From Plantago elongata (Eukaryota; Streptophyta; Magnoliopsida; Lamiales; Plantaginaceae), in the NCBI GenBank assembly GCA_036897095.1, contig JAYMSP010000774.1, positions 1-41,584 on the forward strand: a stretch of DNA of 41,584 nt, given 5' to 3'. Positions within the stretch are counted from its first letter, which is position 1, and each line of letters starts with the position of its first letter. Shown one piece after another: positions 1 through 30,079 of this stretch. Under the pieces are notes generated by a model, which made no database searches, had not been told where the DNA came from, and saw only the letters and a program-made list of their open reading frames with translations. A program made the position numbers and the translations under genes.

Positions 1-20
1 AACAAGTGGTATCATAGCTG
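1..20 (+). other. 5' LTR end and primer binding site (initiator tRNA-Met type)
   Basis: TGGTATCATAGC at 7-18 differs at one base from TGGTATCAGAGC, the usual plant copia primer binding site complementary to the 3' end of initiator tRNA-Met. The preceding AACA ends like the LTRs found at 22245 and 32214 (minus), which finish in CAACA or AAACA. The 5' LTR itself would lie just outside the window. Confidence 0.7.
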
Positions 21-99
21 GAGGTTTACCAGCCTTCTGCACTGAACCTCGATCCTCCAGATAGGTAGAGTTTTTGTCGCTTTACGAGGACGTTTTTAA

Positions 100-696
100 T
101 TGGTATCATTGAGTGATGCTCCAGTTCTTAAACCTGAGAATTACGAGAAATGGAAGAACAACATGATGCTACATCTTGAAGCTATTAGTGATGAGATGAT
201 TCATATCATCAAAGAAGGGCCAATCAGAATCAGACAACTCAAGCACGTGATTGAAGTATCTGACGGTCGCAGTTACACTGACGTTGAAGGTAGCGATACT
301 TCTACTAGCAATAGTGGTAGTGTCGTTGCTGGACCAGTTGAGTACGAAGATAAACCTCGTGAACTCTAGACATCGGAAGATGCCAAGAGACACAGGTTGG
401 ATGGTCAAGCTCGTAAGATCATCATTCGATCAACACTTGAGTATATACAGTGCAAACTGTGGTGTGCAAAGATGGCGAAAGTAGCCTGGAAACTGATAGA
501 AGATATCTGTACGGGTAATGAGAAAACCAAGGAAAACAAGTTCGAAGTATTGAAGTTAAAATTCCAAAACTTAAAACAGGGTCCCTCTGAAACTTTAGAA
601 GAACTTGATTTTCGATTTACTACTCTCATGAGTGATATGGCTACAGTTGGAGAAAGTGACAGATATTCAAATTCTGAGAAAGTGATCAAACATTGA
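100..696 (+). pseudogene. copia gag fragment (nucleocapsid precursor N-terminal part)
   Basis: Residues such as KPENYEKWKNNMMLHLEAI near the start and a later stretch with RLDGQARKII, WKLIEDICTG, NKFEVLKLKF and LEELDFRFTTL match the copia gag (UBN2/retrotran_gag family) pattern, which forms the virus-like particle. The first half (100-369) lacks an ATG in a good position; its frame opens at a TTG codon. A TAG at about 367 interrupts it, and the second half (397-696) continues in the same frame. The CCHC zinc knuckle that should follow is absent: at about 687 the sequence switches to the N-terminal side of reverse transcriptase. I judge this an internal deletion product, not an intact gag. Confidence 0.75.
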
Positions 697-2210
697 ACCT
701 AAAACTATTGAAGATGCATTAAAGGATCAAGACTGGATCTCTGCAATGCAAGAAAAGTTTGATCAATTTGAGAGAAACAAGGTCTGGAAACTAGTTCCAT
801 TTATAGAAAGAATATATGTGATTGGAACTAAGTGGTTTTCAGAAACAAGATGAATGAGTCTGGTGAAATAATTAACCAGAAATAAAGCAAGGTTGGTTGC
901 AAAGGGATTTGCCCAAACTGAAGGCTTAGACTTTGATGAGTCATATGCACCAGTTGCAAGATTGGATGCAATTAGACTTTTTTTAGCCTTTGATCACTTT
1001 AAAGTTTATCAGATGGATGTTCAAAGTGCATTTCTGAATGGTGAACTTGCTGAGGAAGTCTATGTTGATCAACCACCATGCTTTGAAGTTTCCTCGGAAA
1101 GAAGGATGGTCTATAAGTTACAAAAAGCTCTATATGGACTGAAACAGGCTCCTAGAGCATGGTATGACACTTTGGCCAAATACCTTCTGGATAGTGGTTT
1201 TAAGAAAGGTGAAGTTGATAAAACTTTGTTTACCTTAAATCATTATGGGAAACTACTTTTAGTTCAAGTATATGTTGATGACATTATATTTGGATCTAAA
1301 GACAAGCAACTTTGTAATGACTTTGCTGATCTCGTGAAAGCAAATTTGAGATGAACATGATGGGAGAATTAAATTATTTCCTAGGATTACAAGTCAAGCA
1401 ACTCAATGATGGAATATTCATCACTCAAACAAAGTATGCAAAGGATACGCTCAACAAGTTTAATCTTAAACCTTCTGAAAAGAATGCCAAGATACCTCGG
1501 AGCATTGGAACCAAAATGACTTATATTGAATCTGATAAGAGTGTTGAAGAACATAAGTATAGGAAATTGATAGGTTCACTACTATACATTACTGCAAGCA
1601 GACCTGATATTCAATATGCAGTTGGTGTGTGTGCTAGATTTCAAACAAATCCTATGCAATCACATTACAACATTGAAAATATTAAGGTATGTCAAAGTTA
1701 TTGTAGAAGTTGGACTTTGGTATGCTAAAGAAAGTGGATTGAGTTTGGTTGGCTACTCAGATGCTGATTATGCAAGATCAATGCTTGATAGGAAAAGTAC
1801 TTCAGGAACTTGTCAGTTTCTGGGAACTAGAATTATCTCATGGTTTAGCAAACTCAAATACTAATTCTACCACAGAAGCTGAATATATTGGTGCTGGTTG
1901 TTGTGCTACTCAAATATTGTGGATACAACAACAACTCAGAGACTATGGACTTAATGAAGAAAAAACTCTCATTTTCTGTGATAACACAAGTGCTATTGCG
2001 ATTACCCAAAATCCAAAGTTCCATGCTAGAATTAAGCACATTGATGCTAGACACCACTTCATCAGAGACCATGTTGAGAAAGGCAATATAGAGATTCTAA
2101 AGGTTGGCACTGAAGATCAATGTGCTAATATCTTCACTAAGACACTCCAGGAAAGTAGGTTCTTAACCTTAAGACATAGTCTTGGGTTAATGGAGATGCC
2201 TCAGAACTGA
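687..2210 (+). pseudogene. copia reverse transcriptase and RNase H, frameshifted
   Basis: The translation begins with a NIEPKTIEDAL-type segment and passes through [32 protein letters not shown] and [11 protein letters not shown] to the catalytic YVDDIIFGS. These are classic Ty1/copia RT signatures. From about 1749 the RNase H domain follows, with TEAEYIGAGCCATQILW, FCDNTSAI and KHIDARHHFIRDHVEKG, ending at a TGA at 2208. The protein would copy the element's RNA into DNA inside particles. It is broken: a stop near 851, an in-frame stop around 880, a 1-nt deletion near 1328 that shifts frame at 1354, and another break near 1690. Compared with the right-hand copy, the catalytic aspartates are kept here. 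Confidence 0.88.
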
Positions 2211-3127
2211 AAAGTTCAAAGTCTCTAAAAGAGTTGGTAAGGAACAGAGAAAAAGGAAACAGTTTTTTGAAACGGGTATTCAGAAAGCCTACATGATAAG
2301 AAGGATAATAAGGTTTATGAGACTTATGACTCAGAAAGCCTAAGGTCTTATGGAAAGGTTAGTCCAGAAAGACAGGTTGGTATATAGTCCATAAGTATAT
2401 AAAACTAGAACTCAAATACTATGGACATGTCATATATCCAGTGGTAATTTCTTAAACAGGAATTCAGAATTCCATTTAAGACATGAAGTATGTGAGAGCT
2501 AATAGTCCAACATTGTACATATTTATGAGAATCAAACATGTCTAAGGTTTTGTGTTTTTACCATTTATACAATAAGTAGCATAAAACAGGACTTGCTCTC
2601 TAAAATGATAAGACCAAAGGTTTTCTATTCTCACACACTAACAATGACTTGTGGATACATATTGCCAAAATTCATTAAGTGGACACGGATACATTTGTTG
2701 ATTGATATCATTACAAGATATTGAACAAGAGCTCTTGATGAATAAACGTTTTATCTCAACGGGTGAGACTAAATCTCGACAAGTAATGCCCGTAGCAAAA
2801 ATAGTCATGGCCCACATTTCATTTAATGCAAAGTGGAAACGTATACCACGCTGATGCAATGCACACAGATACCTATACGAAATTATGTACGTATGATGTA
2901 TTTATGTAATTTTATCTTGCTATATATAAAGTATTCTAGTAAGAGACAAATACTTTTACCAAATCTGAAATTTTAACTTGCATCAAAATAGTAAAAACCC
3001 TCTAAGTTTTCTGCAAAGACTTCTGCTAATTTTCTGAGTTTTACTTAATCTTCTGAAAAGATAAACTAACATTCTCTCGAATTCAAGCACTTCTTCTCTA
3101 ATCCTACCCAGAAACTCTATATAAGAG
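2211..3127 (+). promoter_or_regulatory. Pol-ORF3 spacer with TATA box and leader of ORF3
   Basis: This 0.9-kb stretch has no plausible coding region. TATATATAAA at 2921-2930 lies 207 bp before the ATG of ORF3, and the intervening leader contains no ATG. The right-hand copy has the same TATA motif (39333-39342, minus strand) about 205 bp before its ORF3 start, so the arrangement predates the two insertions. The start context AGATGGC fits plant initiation preference. I infer a separate promoter for ORF3, or an internal subgenomic promoter; only the motif and its conservation are seen directly. Confidence 0.45.
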
Positions 3128-5212
3128 ATGGCCCCCAGAAAGACCTCATCCAAGAATTCTGCTGCAACTGTTTCTTCTGCTGAAAAGCAAGCAGAAAAGG
3201 TTTTGCAAGTGTTGAACAAACACTTGCTGGGTGATTTCAACCCAGATGATTGGACTTCCAACCTCATAATGAATTGGGGAGCACACATGGTGGAGAAATA
3301 CTTGAGTGTGGTTATCTCTTCCACTCCAGACAGGAATCTGGTTGTGAAGATGTTATCCAAGGTACACATCAAGAAATTCCATTGTGTCGCCCCTACTGGA
3401 CTATCTCTAGTCGATGTCTTAGAGTTCTACAACTCTTTCCAAGTCTACACCAAGAATGTGAACAACATTGAAGAAACGTTCATTAAATCTAAGGTTCAAT
3501 GTGTAGAAATACATCTTGATTGTGACGCCTTTTGCAAAATCTTCCGTCTCAGAAACAAGCCACCTTTTTTAGCAATGGAATGTGCTTGCCAGCATCCTTA
3601 ACAGGTGCTTGGATGGAAAAAAGGTGGAATTGACAATATAAGTCTGGAGAGATGGATGATAATGATCATTCTTCAGAAAAAGAGCTAAATGACAGAAATA
3701 ATCTCTTCAATTGGGGGAAATATCTCTTATGAAGTTCGTCAATCGGGTATGAATTTGAGCCCAAGATTGTTAAAGGTCGTACCGACACCAAGCCGAATAT
3801 GCACTATGGTTTAAAAATTTGCTACATTTTGGAGAAATGTGGAATTGCTCTTAGAGAGCATTTGGACATCCAAGTGACTAACATTATGTACCGACACGCT
3901 TATGAGGAAGGCTTGAAAAAGGTTTTCAAAGATGAGTTGGTTGCTCAGGGAGAAGGAGTATCCGAAGAGATACAGGTTGAGGTCCACATTGCAAAGAAAC
4001 CAAGGACCAACAAATCGAGGTCAAGGAAGAGGACTCAGATTGTCATAGATGACACTCCTCGACCAGAAAGGGCAACATAAGATGTTGAAGCCCAGAGACC
4101 CCTTCCAGTCCAGAAAGACTCCAACTTAGAAAGAAGATCCTTGAGCATTAACAAAATTCCAGAGTTGTCCGTGAACGAGCTCAACCAGATCGACGAGTCT
4201 ATCCCAGACTTCCATGTGGATTCTGAAGATGATCTACCATTGCAGATGGTACTTAAAAGATCATGGATAGAGACTTATGGTGGAGCCTCTAGCTCAGCTT
4301 CACTGCCTCAGAAAGCTAAGGTTGCAGATGATGCAATTCCAGAGAGGACAGTTGAAGATGTCACACCCCAACATGCAGATGAAGGCTTGGCGGTGGATGG
4401 CAGAATGATGGAAGATTCTGACATTGCTTCCACATTCAAGTTGTCAGCAGACTTGATTGCTAAAGAAATTCTTGCACCCGAGCAGGTTCCTCAAACATTT
4501 GAGACGTGAACTCAGAATGTTCAAGTAGAGGAAGGGTTCGAAGTACCAGAAACTTCAAGCCATGAAATGGAAGCCACAGTGCCTAAAGATACACAAGTAA
4601 CAAGAGTTGTCTATATCTAACTTCTGAAACATTTGAATAAATGTTAAGCTAGTTACTCATAAACTTCCTTTGTTACAGGTTTTCATGGAGACAACAGAGC
4701 AGGGGGAAGACATTGTACCCACCCCTCTGAATGAAGAAGAGGTTCCTTCAACCTCTTCAATACAAGAAAATGAGCTTGTGCAGCATGTAGTCAATTGTCT
4801 CTGAAAAGAAACAATTTTGTACTACATAAAATTTCTTGTGTATTTCTAACTTCAATGTCTCTATACAGGCTCCAACTGAGAAAACAGTTGAAGTGGTGAA
4901 AACACCACAAGTTCAAGAGATTCCAGAGGTTGAAAAACCTTCTGACGAAATTGTTTCTGAACCCTCCGTTGTGGAGGTATGTAAAATAGAAATGTTGTCC
5001 TTATGAATATCTTGTACAAATCAATATTGCTTAATCAAACACTTTGTTTCTTCGAATAGGTTCATATGGAAGAAAAGGTAGCTGAGGAAAACATAGAAAC
5101 CTCCACAGCACCAATGGAAATAGACACGGTCAAAATGGCCAAGTCTCCAAAATGGTTACCAGAGACCGCTCCAGTTTCTGAGAGAATGGATTATGAGCTT
5201 CCTAACTTGGAA
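3128..5212 (+). pseudogene. ORF3 (env-like / captured gene) of the Sirevirus-like element, left copy, exons 1-4
   Basis: An ORF after pol begins with MAPRKTSSKNSAA and contains a globular N-terminal region (about residues 30-155, including LVDVLEFYNSFQVY, then VEIHLDCDAFCKIFRLRN). Its pattern recalls the domain labelled 'putative plant transposon protein' (Transposase_32, from memory). A lysine/arginine-rich patch (about 3990-4040) and a long acidic, low-complexity tail follow. Exons: 3128-4596, 4679-4786, 4869-4976, 5060-5212. Introns of 82, 82 and 83 bp have GT..AG ends and sit in phase 0, so exons 2-4 are exactly 36, 36 and 51 codons. The fourth donor is at 5213, where the copy soon breaks off. 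Stops at 3599-3601, 4078-4080 and 4507-4509, and a shift between 3600 and 3800, show it is dead. It could be a Sirevirus env-like gene or a captured host gene; I cannot decide. Confidence 0.6.
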
Positions 5213-5280
5213 GTAAGTGAAACTCTCAAAAATACATTTCTTGTAAATACCTTATATAAGGTCAGATAGTAATCTAAGCA

Positions 5281-5830
5281 CACGCAGCATAATTTCAAAA
5301 TTTTTTTAAACCAACATGGTAACAGTAATTTAACGTGCTTGAATAAATTGAAATCTTACTTTGATAGCAATTTCAGTTTGTAGTTGTCAGCGTGCAACAC
5401 GGGGTCAGCAGCTTCGAGATCCTCTCCAAGCAAATCCCCAATCCTCGTGCGAATCCAGACTATTTGAATCTAATCAAACCTCGGTTCTACAGGAGTTCCT
5501 TTTGCCAAGAAGAACGCTAGAATGTTCTTGTATTTGGATGTTGAGAAGTGTTAAAAGAACAAATCAAATTGGTTCTAGTAGAATATTTTGTTTGATCACA
5601 AAACCAATATTTTGTTTAAAAGAACCAATATTCTATTTGGGTGTTGAGAAGTGTTAAAAAGAACACATCACAAAACCAATATTCGTCTAATGAAAATTAA
5701 GTTTGCTACATTCGAACTCATATATTATTAGATACTATTACTACTGCTTCGTAGTAATTTAAATTTGATTAATGTTAGAAATCAATGTTTGTAAGGACTG
5801 TAAAACATAATAAAATCACAATCTTACGCG
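5281..5830. other. Gene-free spacer between left retroelement and AAE gene
   Basis: No recognisable gene. At 5376-5520 one + frame reads VVVSVQHGVSSFEILSKQIP and continues open to a stop near 5517, looking like a stray exon; I cannot name it. Two similar segments, about 5537-5565 and 5641-5684 (both with TTGAGAAGTGTTAAA), form a degenerate local repeat followed by copies of a CACAAAACCAATATT motif. Confidence 0.4.
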
Positions 5831-5837
5831 CCAGATT

Positions 5838-5843
5838 TTTATT
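5838..5843 (-). promoter_or_regulatory. Possible poly(A) signal of the AAE gene
   Basis: AATAAA on the minus strand lies about 95 nt beyond the TGA stop of the acyl-activating enzyme gene, a normal distance for a plant near-upstream element. No transcript end can be seen from DNA alone. Confidence 0.35.
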
Positions 5844-5934
5844 ACATCCTAGTTCTTAACATTAAATCACGAGACCTTGACAGATAAGAAGTTTACAAGA
5901 ACAAGTACAAATATGAAAGAGATTTGGAGATAAA

Positions 5935-26366
<20,432 letters not shown>

Positions 26367-27298
26367 GAATTTTGGTGGATAAGGTTTGAAGGACAATGTA
26401 ACGAATTGGCTTTTAGCGAAATAACTACTTCATGGATGGAAAGACGGCTAAATTTCCATCAACGAGGACAAAAACGAGAGGAGAGATCGAGAAAAAACCT
26501 ACGGAGTGGAGCTTTTGGTGTCTAGTTCCAAGGACAAGCCTTAATTTCAACATTAGCATTCAAACTAAAATCCGGACAAACTTTTCCATTTTCCATTTTG
26601 GTTTGTATGAAGAATACACTATCATATTTTATTAACAAATCTCCTATTTTATTCAGTATATCTACATCGTAATTTATTCAAAATATTGCATAAATTCTAG
26701 TGGTACTAACATCAAGGGTAGTGCACTCACGAATAATTTTGACGGTATAGTGTTTCATTCAAACTTTCATATAATTTTGGGATTTTACGCAATTTTGATC
26801 ATTAATGTATTTGGTACAATTTTCGGATAAGTTATTTGCATATTAACCAAGTCTTAGAGTTACTGAAAGTATTTTATATGTAATTGTGGTGTGCATTATT
26901 ATGGCATCAATCCATATAATTAGAGCATCTTATATATTATGAGCATATGTATATCTATCAATTTGTCTTCTTCACGATCTTGGCAGACTCATTTTTTTCT
27001 ACATAGGCACGAAGAACATTTAACTTATCAAATTTTATTTTTCATCTTGAAAATGTCATGACAAAGAATGGTAGTTCAACAATTTCTTCAACATTACTTA
27101 CTTAAATTGTTGAGCAGTCACACACATTGAATGTTGAGTATCCAATCTACAGAACAAGTTCGGTGTTTTCCATGGAGTTTTCATCAAAGGCATGTTCATC
27201 AAAACACTTCCTCAAAAGGGTTCTTGTTCGGTTCACTTTGTGTTACTTCATGGTTAACTTCTCATGTGAGTTTTGACTTACATTCACTAGTTTTCAAT
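26367..27298. promoter_or_regulatory. Divergent intergenic region between AAE and beta-glucanase genes
   Basis: The AAE gene reads left from 26366 and the glucanase reads right from 27299, so about 930 bp must hold both 5' flanks. It is strongly AT-rich. I see no firmly placed TATA box for either gene. An ATG at 27131 is in frame with the glucanase and could add 56 residues. Confidence 0.5.
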
Positions 27299-29045
27299 AT
27301 GGTCAATCTTGTATTATCATTGTCTTACTTTTTTTTTATTGATATGTCAGTTGCATCTAGTTCGAACAAGATTATAGGCGTAAACTATGGTGAACTAGGG
27401 AACGATTTGCCATCTTCTTATTGGTCTATCCAAATACTCCAGACCATGAAAGCCGGGAGCGTAAAATTGTATGATGTCAACCCTGAAATACTAAAGCTCT
27501 TATCCGGAACAAATATCCGTGTCTCTATCATGGTCACTAATGGAGAGATTTCGTCCATCGCTTCAAACCAGTCAAAAGCAGACGAATGGGTACGCAAAAA
27601 CCTCTTGGCTTACTACCCAAGTACAAAAATTCGGTACGTACTAGTTGGAAACGAAGTTCTATCCACCAACGACCAAAAAATGTGGCTGGATCTTGTACCA
27701 GCTATGAGGAAGATAAAAAAATCCATAGATACACAAAACATTCACAACATTAAAGTAGGTACACCTCTAGCCATGGACGTTGTGGAATCAACATTCCCAC
27801 CTTCATCAGGGAAATTCAGGTCAGGTGTTGCAAGTCATGTGATGAGATTATTATTGAAATTCCTGGGTGAAACCAATTCATTTTTCTTCCTGGATGTTTA
27901 CCCTTACTTTCCATGGTCCGCCGATCCAAAAAACATTTCCCTAGATTTTGCATTGCTTAAGGATGGAAGTCTTACATATGAGGATCCGGATAGTGGATTG
28001 AATTACACAAATTTTCTGGACCAGATGCTTGATTCTGTCATCTTTGCCATGAGTAAAGCTGGATATGACAACGTTAGGATTGCTATAGCTGAAACTGGTT
28101 GGCCCAATGCAGGGGACATTGATCAACCAGGTGCAAATGTGTATAACGCAGCTATTTATAACCGAAACATGGTGAAGAAAATGACATCTGATCCACCTCT
28201 AGGGACGCCAGCTAGACCTGGGATCGAGATCCCTACATTCATATTTTCATTGTACAATGAAAACCAGAAGCCAGGACCAGGAACAGAGAGAAATTGGGGG
28301 TTGGTATATCCTAATGGGACACAAATTTATGAGGTATATAGTATACAACTTATTTTTTTCTTTTTCTTTTTTCTATTTTTTTGTTATCTACCGCCTGGAA
28401 ACAACTGAGATAATTTTAAAATGATTCAGTTATGTAATATGAGGTAAAATAAATATTTTTTACTTGAATATATACCAACATTGGTTGTTATAAAAACCTT
28501 GTGAAACAAAATAAACAATCACTTTAATCTATAACATGAACAAATTAAATAGCAATTGTCATGTTATGTTACATAATGATTTATCATATTCTGATATTAT
28601 TTTTACAGGTTGACTTAACAGGTAAACGAGATGAAAGTGATTATCCTATAGCACCAAAGCCAGAAAACAACGAGTCGTATCAAGGGAAGATATGGTGCGT
28701 GGTGGCATCCACTATGAGACAAGCGGAGTTGGAACAAGCACTGGATTTTGCTTGCCAACAAGGAAACATGACGTGTGATGAGCTTGCACCAGGAAGGAGT
28801 TGTTATAAACCCATATCACTCGTGGCACATGCAAGCTATGCATTCAGTTCATATTGGGCACAACTTAGGAGTACTGGTGCTTCTTGTTACTTCAATGGAC
28901 TAGCAGTTCAAACCACCACAGATCCTAGTAAGTATTTTTCCTTTTTTAACCACATACAAATTAACTATTGATGAAAAATTTAACCAATGTATGTTTTGTT
29001 TTGACAGGCATTGGATCTTGTATATTTCCAAGTGTTTCAATTTGA
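27299..29045 (+). CDS. Glucan endo-1,3-beta-glucosidase, GH17 with C-terminal X8/CBM43 domain
   Basis: Three exons, 27299-28333, 28609-28927 and 29008-29045, give 463 residues with clean GT..AG introns (275 and 80 bp). The enzyme hydrolyses internal bonds of 1,3-beta-glucan (callose) in the cell wall or apoplast. A hydrophobic signal segment (about residues 1-20) precedes IGVNYGELGNDLP, the usual start of the GH17 barrel. The catalytic pair is Glu119 in LVGNEVL and Glu265 in AETGWPNAG. LYNENQKPGPGTERNWGL ends the barrel, and an X8 domain (about 375-455) follows with WCVVAST, ALDFACQQG and the Cys residues for its disulfides. It ends DPSIGSCIFPSVSI and lacks the hydrophobic tail of a GPI-anchored protein, so it is probably secreted. 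I chose the Met at 27299 because it puts the signal peptide at the N-terminus; starting at 27131 would bury it. It resembles Arabidopsis At4g26830/At5g55180-type proteins. Confidence 0.92.
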
Positions 29046-29357
29046 CACTCACAATGTAGTTGCACTGGAATAGTACTAGGTGAAGAATATTAACACTAAT
29101 ATCCATCTTGTAGTTATTTATGTATTGGGACTATGAATATATGAAATTTGTGTTAAAGTCACATACAAAGTCCTTTTAGTTTGACTTCAAGTACACTGTA
29201 AAATATAAAGTTATCGATACAAACCACCCGCACATCCTAACCAATTACAAGTTACATTAATCCTAACCAACTAAATGCTTAGTCACATTTTAGATTAGCA
29301 TTATAATTTTTTGAAACTCGATATTTATTGATTGTATTTGATGGTCAACAAGAGCAG

Positions 29358-29457
29358 TGGCCACCAAATGCAAAACAAAAGGTGTGAAATAAGAGAAAAC
29401 AAGACTTTGGTCTTGTTTTCTCTTATTTCACACCTTTTGTTTTGCATTTGGTGGCCA
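29358..29457. repeat. Perfect 48-bp inverted repeat with 4-nt loop
   Basis: Bases 29358-29405 and 29410-29457 are exact reverse complements, with TTTG between. If transcribed this would fold into a 100-nt hairpin with no mismatch. It lies about 310 bp downstream of the glucanase stop. Candidates are a very young foldback element, an inverted duplication made by replication slippage, or a young small-RNA precursor. Confidence 0.9.
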
Positions 29458-29461
29458 AAGA

Positions 29462-29598
29462 GTACCACAAATGCCAAAAACAATTCGAACAATAACAAAT
29501 ATTTTCTCTTACATGTGGTACCCCTTATATTTTCTTTTATTTCCCACCAATTTAAAGGGTACCACAAATGCCATAAAACAATTCGAACAATAACAAAT
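29462..29598. repeat. Direct repeat pair beside the hairpin
   Basis: GTACCACAAATGCC followed by ACAATTCGAACAATAACAAA appears at 29462-29500 and again at 29559-29598, nearly identical. The pair brackets about 60 bp that contains ATGTGGTACC, an inverted form of the repeat's start. Confidence 0.75.
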
Positions 29599-29884
29599 GC
29601 GAGTTGACCAAAATCAAAATGTTTTTCTTCTCTCTTGCCAAGTTGGAATAATTTAAAATAAACAATAAAATAAAGTAAAATGAGATTAAATTGATTATTC
29701 TTGTTCTTTTCTATTTTCTTAATTTCTCTTAATTGATCATTGTTCGTCTTATTCCTCCTTAAACATGTTCATATTTTTCTTTCGTATTTTCTTCTCTTTT
29801 CTTTTTCCCTTCTTCTCCAATACAAAAAGAATCCACCTTGTCAGAATCATCTTCATTGTAAAGATTCGGACCAACACAGGCTAA

Positions 29885-30070
29885 AAGAAGCTCCAATTCA
29901 CATCTCCACTTCTGATTTGAAGTTGTTACAACAGCTCCAAATGGAGCCGCTGCATCACCGATATGATATGGAGATGAGAACAATTACAGTTTGAAGCTGT
30001 GGACAACTCCATGCCGAGGTTGTTCAAAGCTCCAACATGGAGCTTTAAAAGTTCCAAATCAAAGCGGCAT
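29885..30070. repeat. About 23-bp palindromic minisatellite, second locus
   Basis: Degenerate head-to-tail units such as AGCTCCAACATGGAGCTTTA and AGCTCCAAATGGAGC follow a pyrimidine-rich stretch (29755-29820), just as at 19250-19462 inside the AAE gene. The shared architecture marks one dispersed repeat family. Confidence 0.55.
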
Positions 30071-30079
30071 GAGTTGGAT

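Larger units (their letters stand above)
1..5280 (+). mobile_element. Decayed Sirevirus-like Ty1/copia element, left copy
   Basis: This is the 5' part of an LTR retrotransposon in + orientation. In order it shows the last bases of an LTR (AACA at 1-4), a primer binding site, a gag fragment, RT and RNase H of copia type (RT before the window's ORF3, RNase H last in pol), a spacer, and a long third ORF with introns. Homology with the right-hand copy (minus strand, from 41584 down) runs from about 687 to about 5265 and then stops inside the fourth intron of ORF3. The rest of ORF3, the polypurine tract and the 3' LTR are missing. Protease, integrase and the gag zinc knuckle are also absent, because gag is joined directly to RT near 680-690. 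Several frameshifts and stops make it non-autonomous. The Sirevirus assignment rests on gag/RT similarity and on the polypurine tract and LTR motifs seen in the right copy. Confidence 0.85.

Noticed and set aside
26367..26396. Ten-codon upstream extension of the AAE protein
   Set aside because: The frame opens with TTG, not ATG. The first ATG is at 26366.
28334..28408. Continuation of glucanase exon 1 past 28333
   Set aside because: The extra residues are low-complexity Phe-rich intron translation; the donor at 28334 and X8 exon at 28609 fit the family.
29358..29457. Hairpin read as a transcription terminator
   Set aside because: Intrinsic terminators are bacterial; in a plant nuclear gene this cannot be the 3'-end signal.
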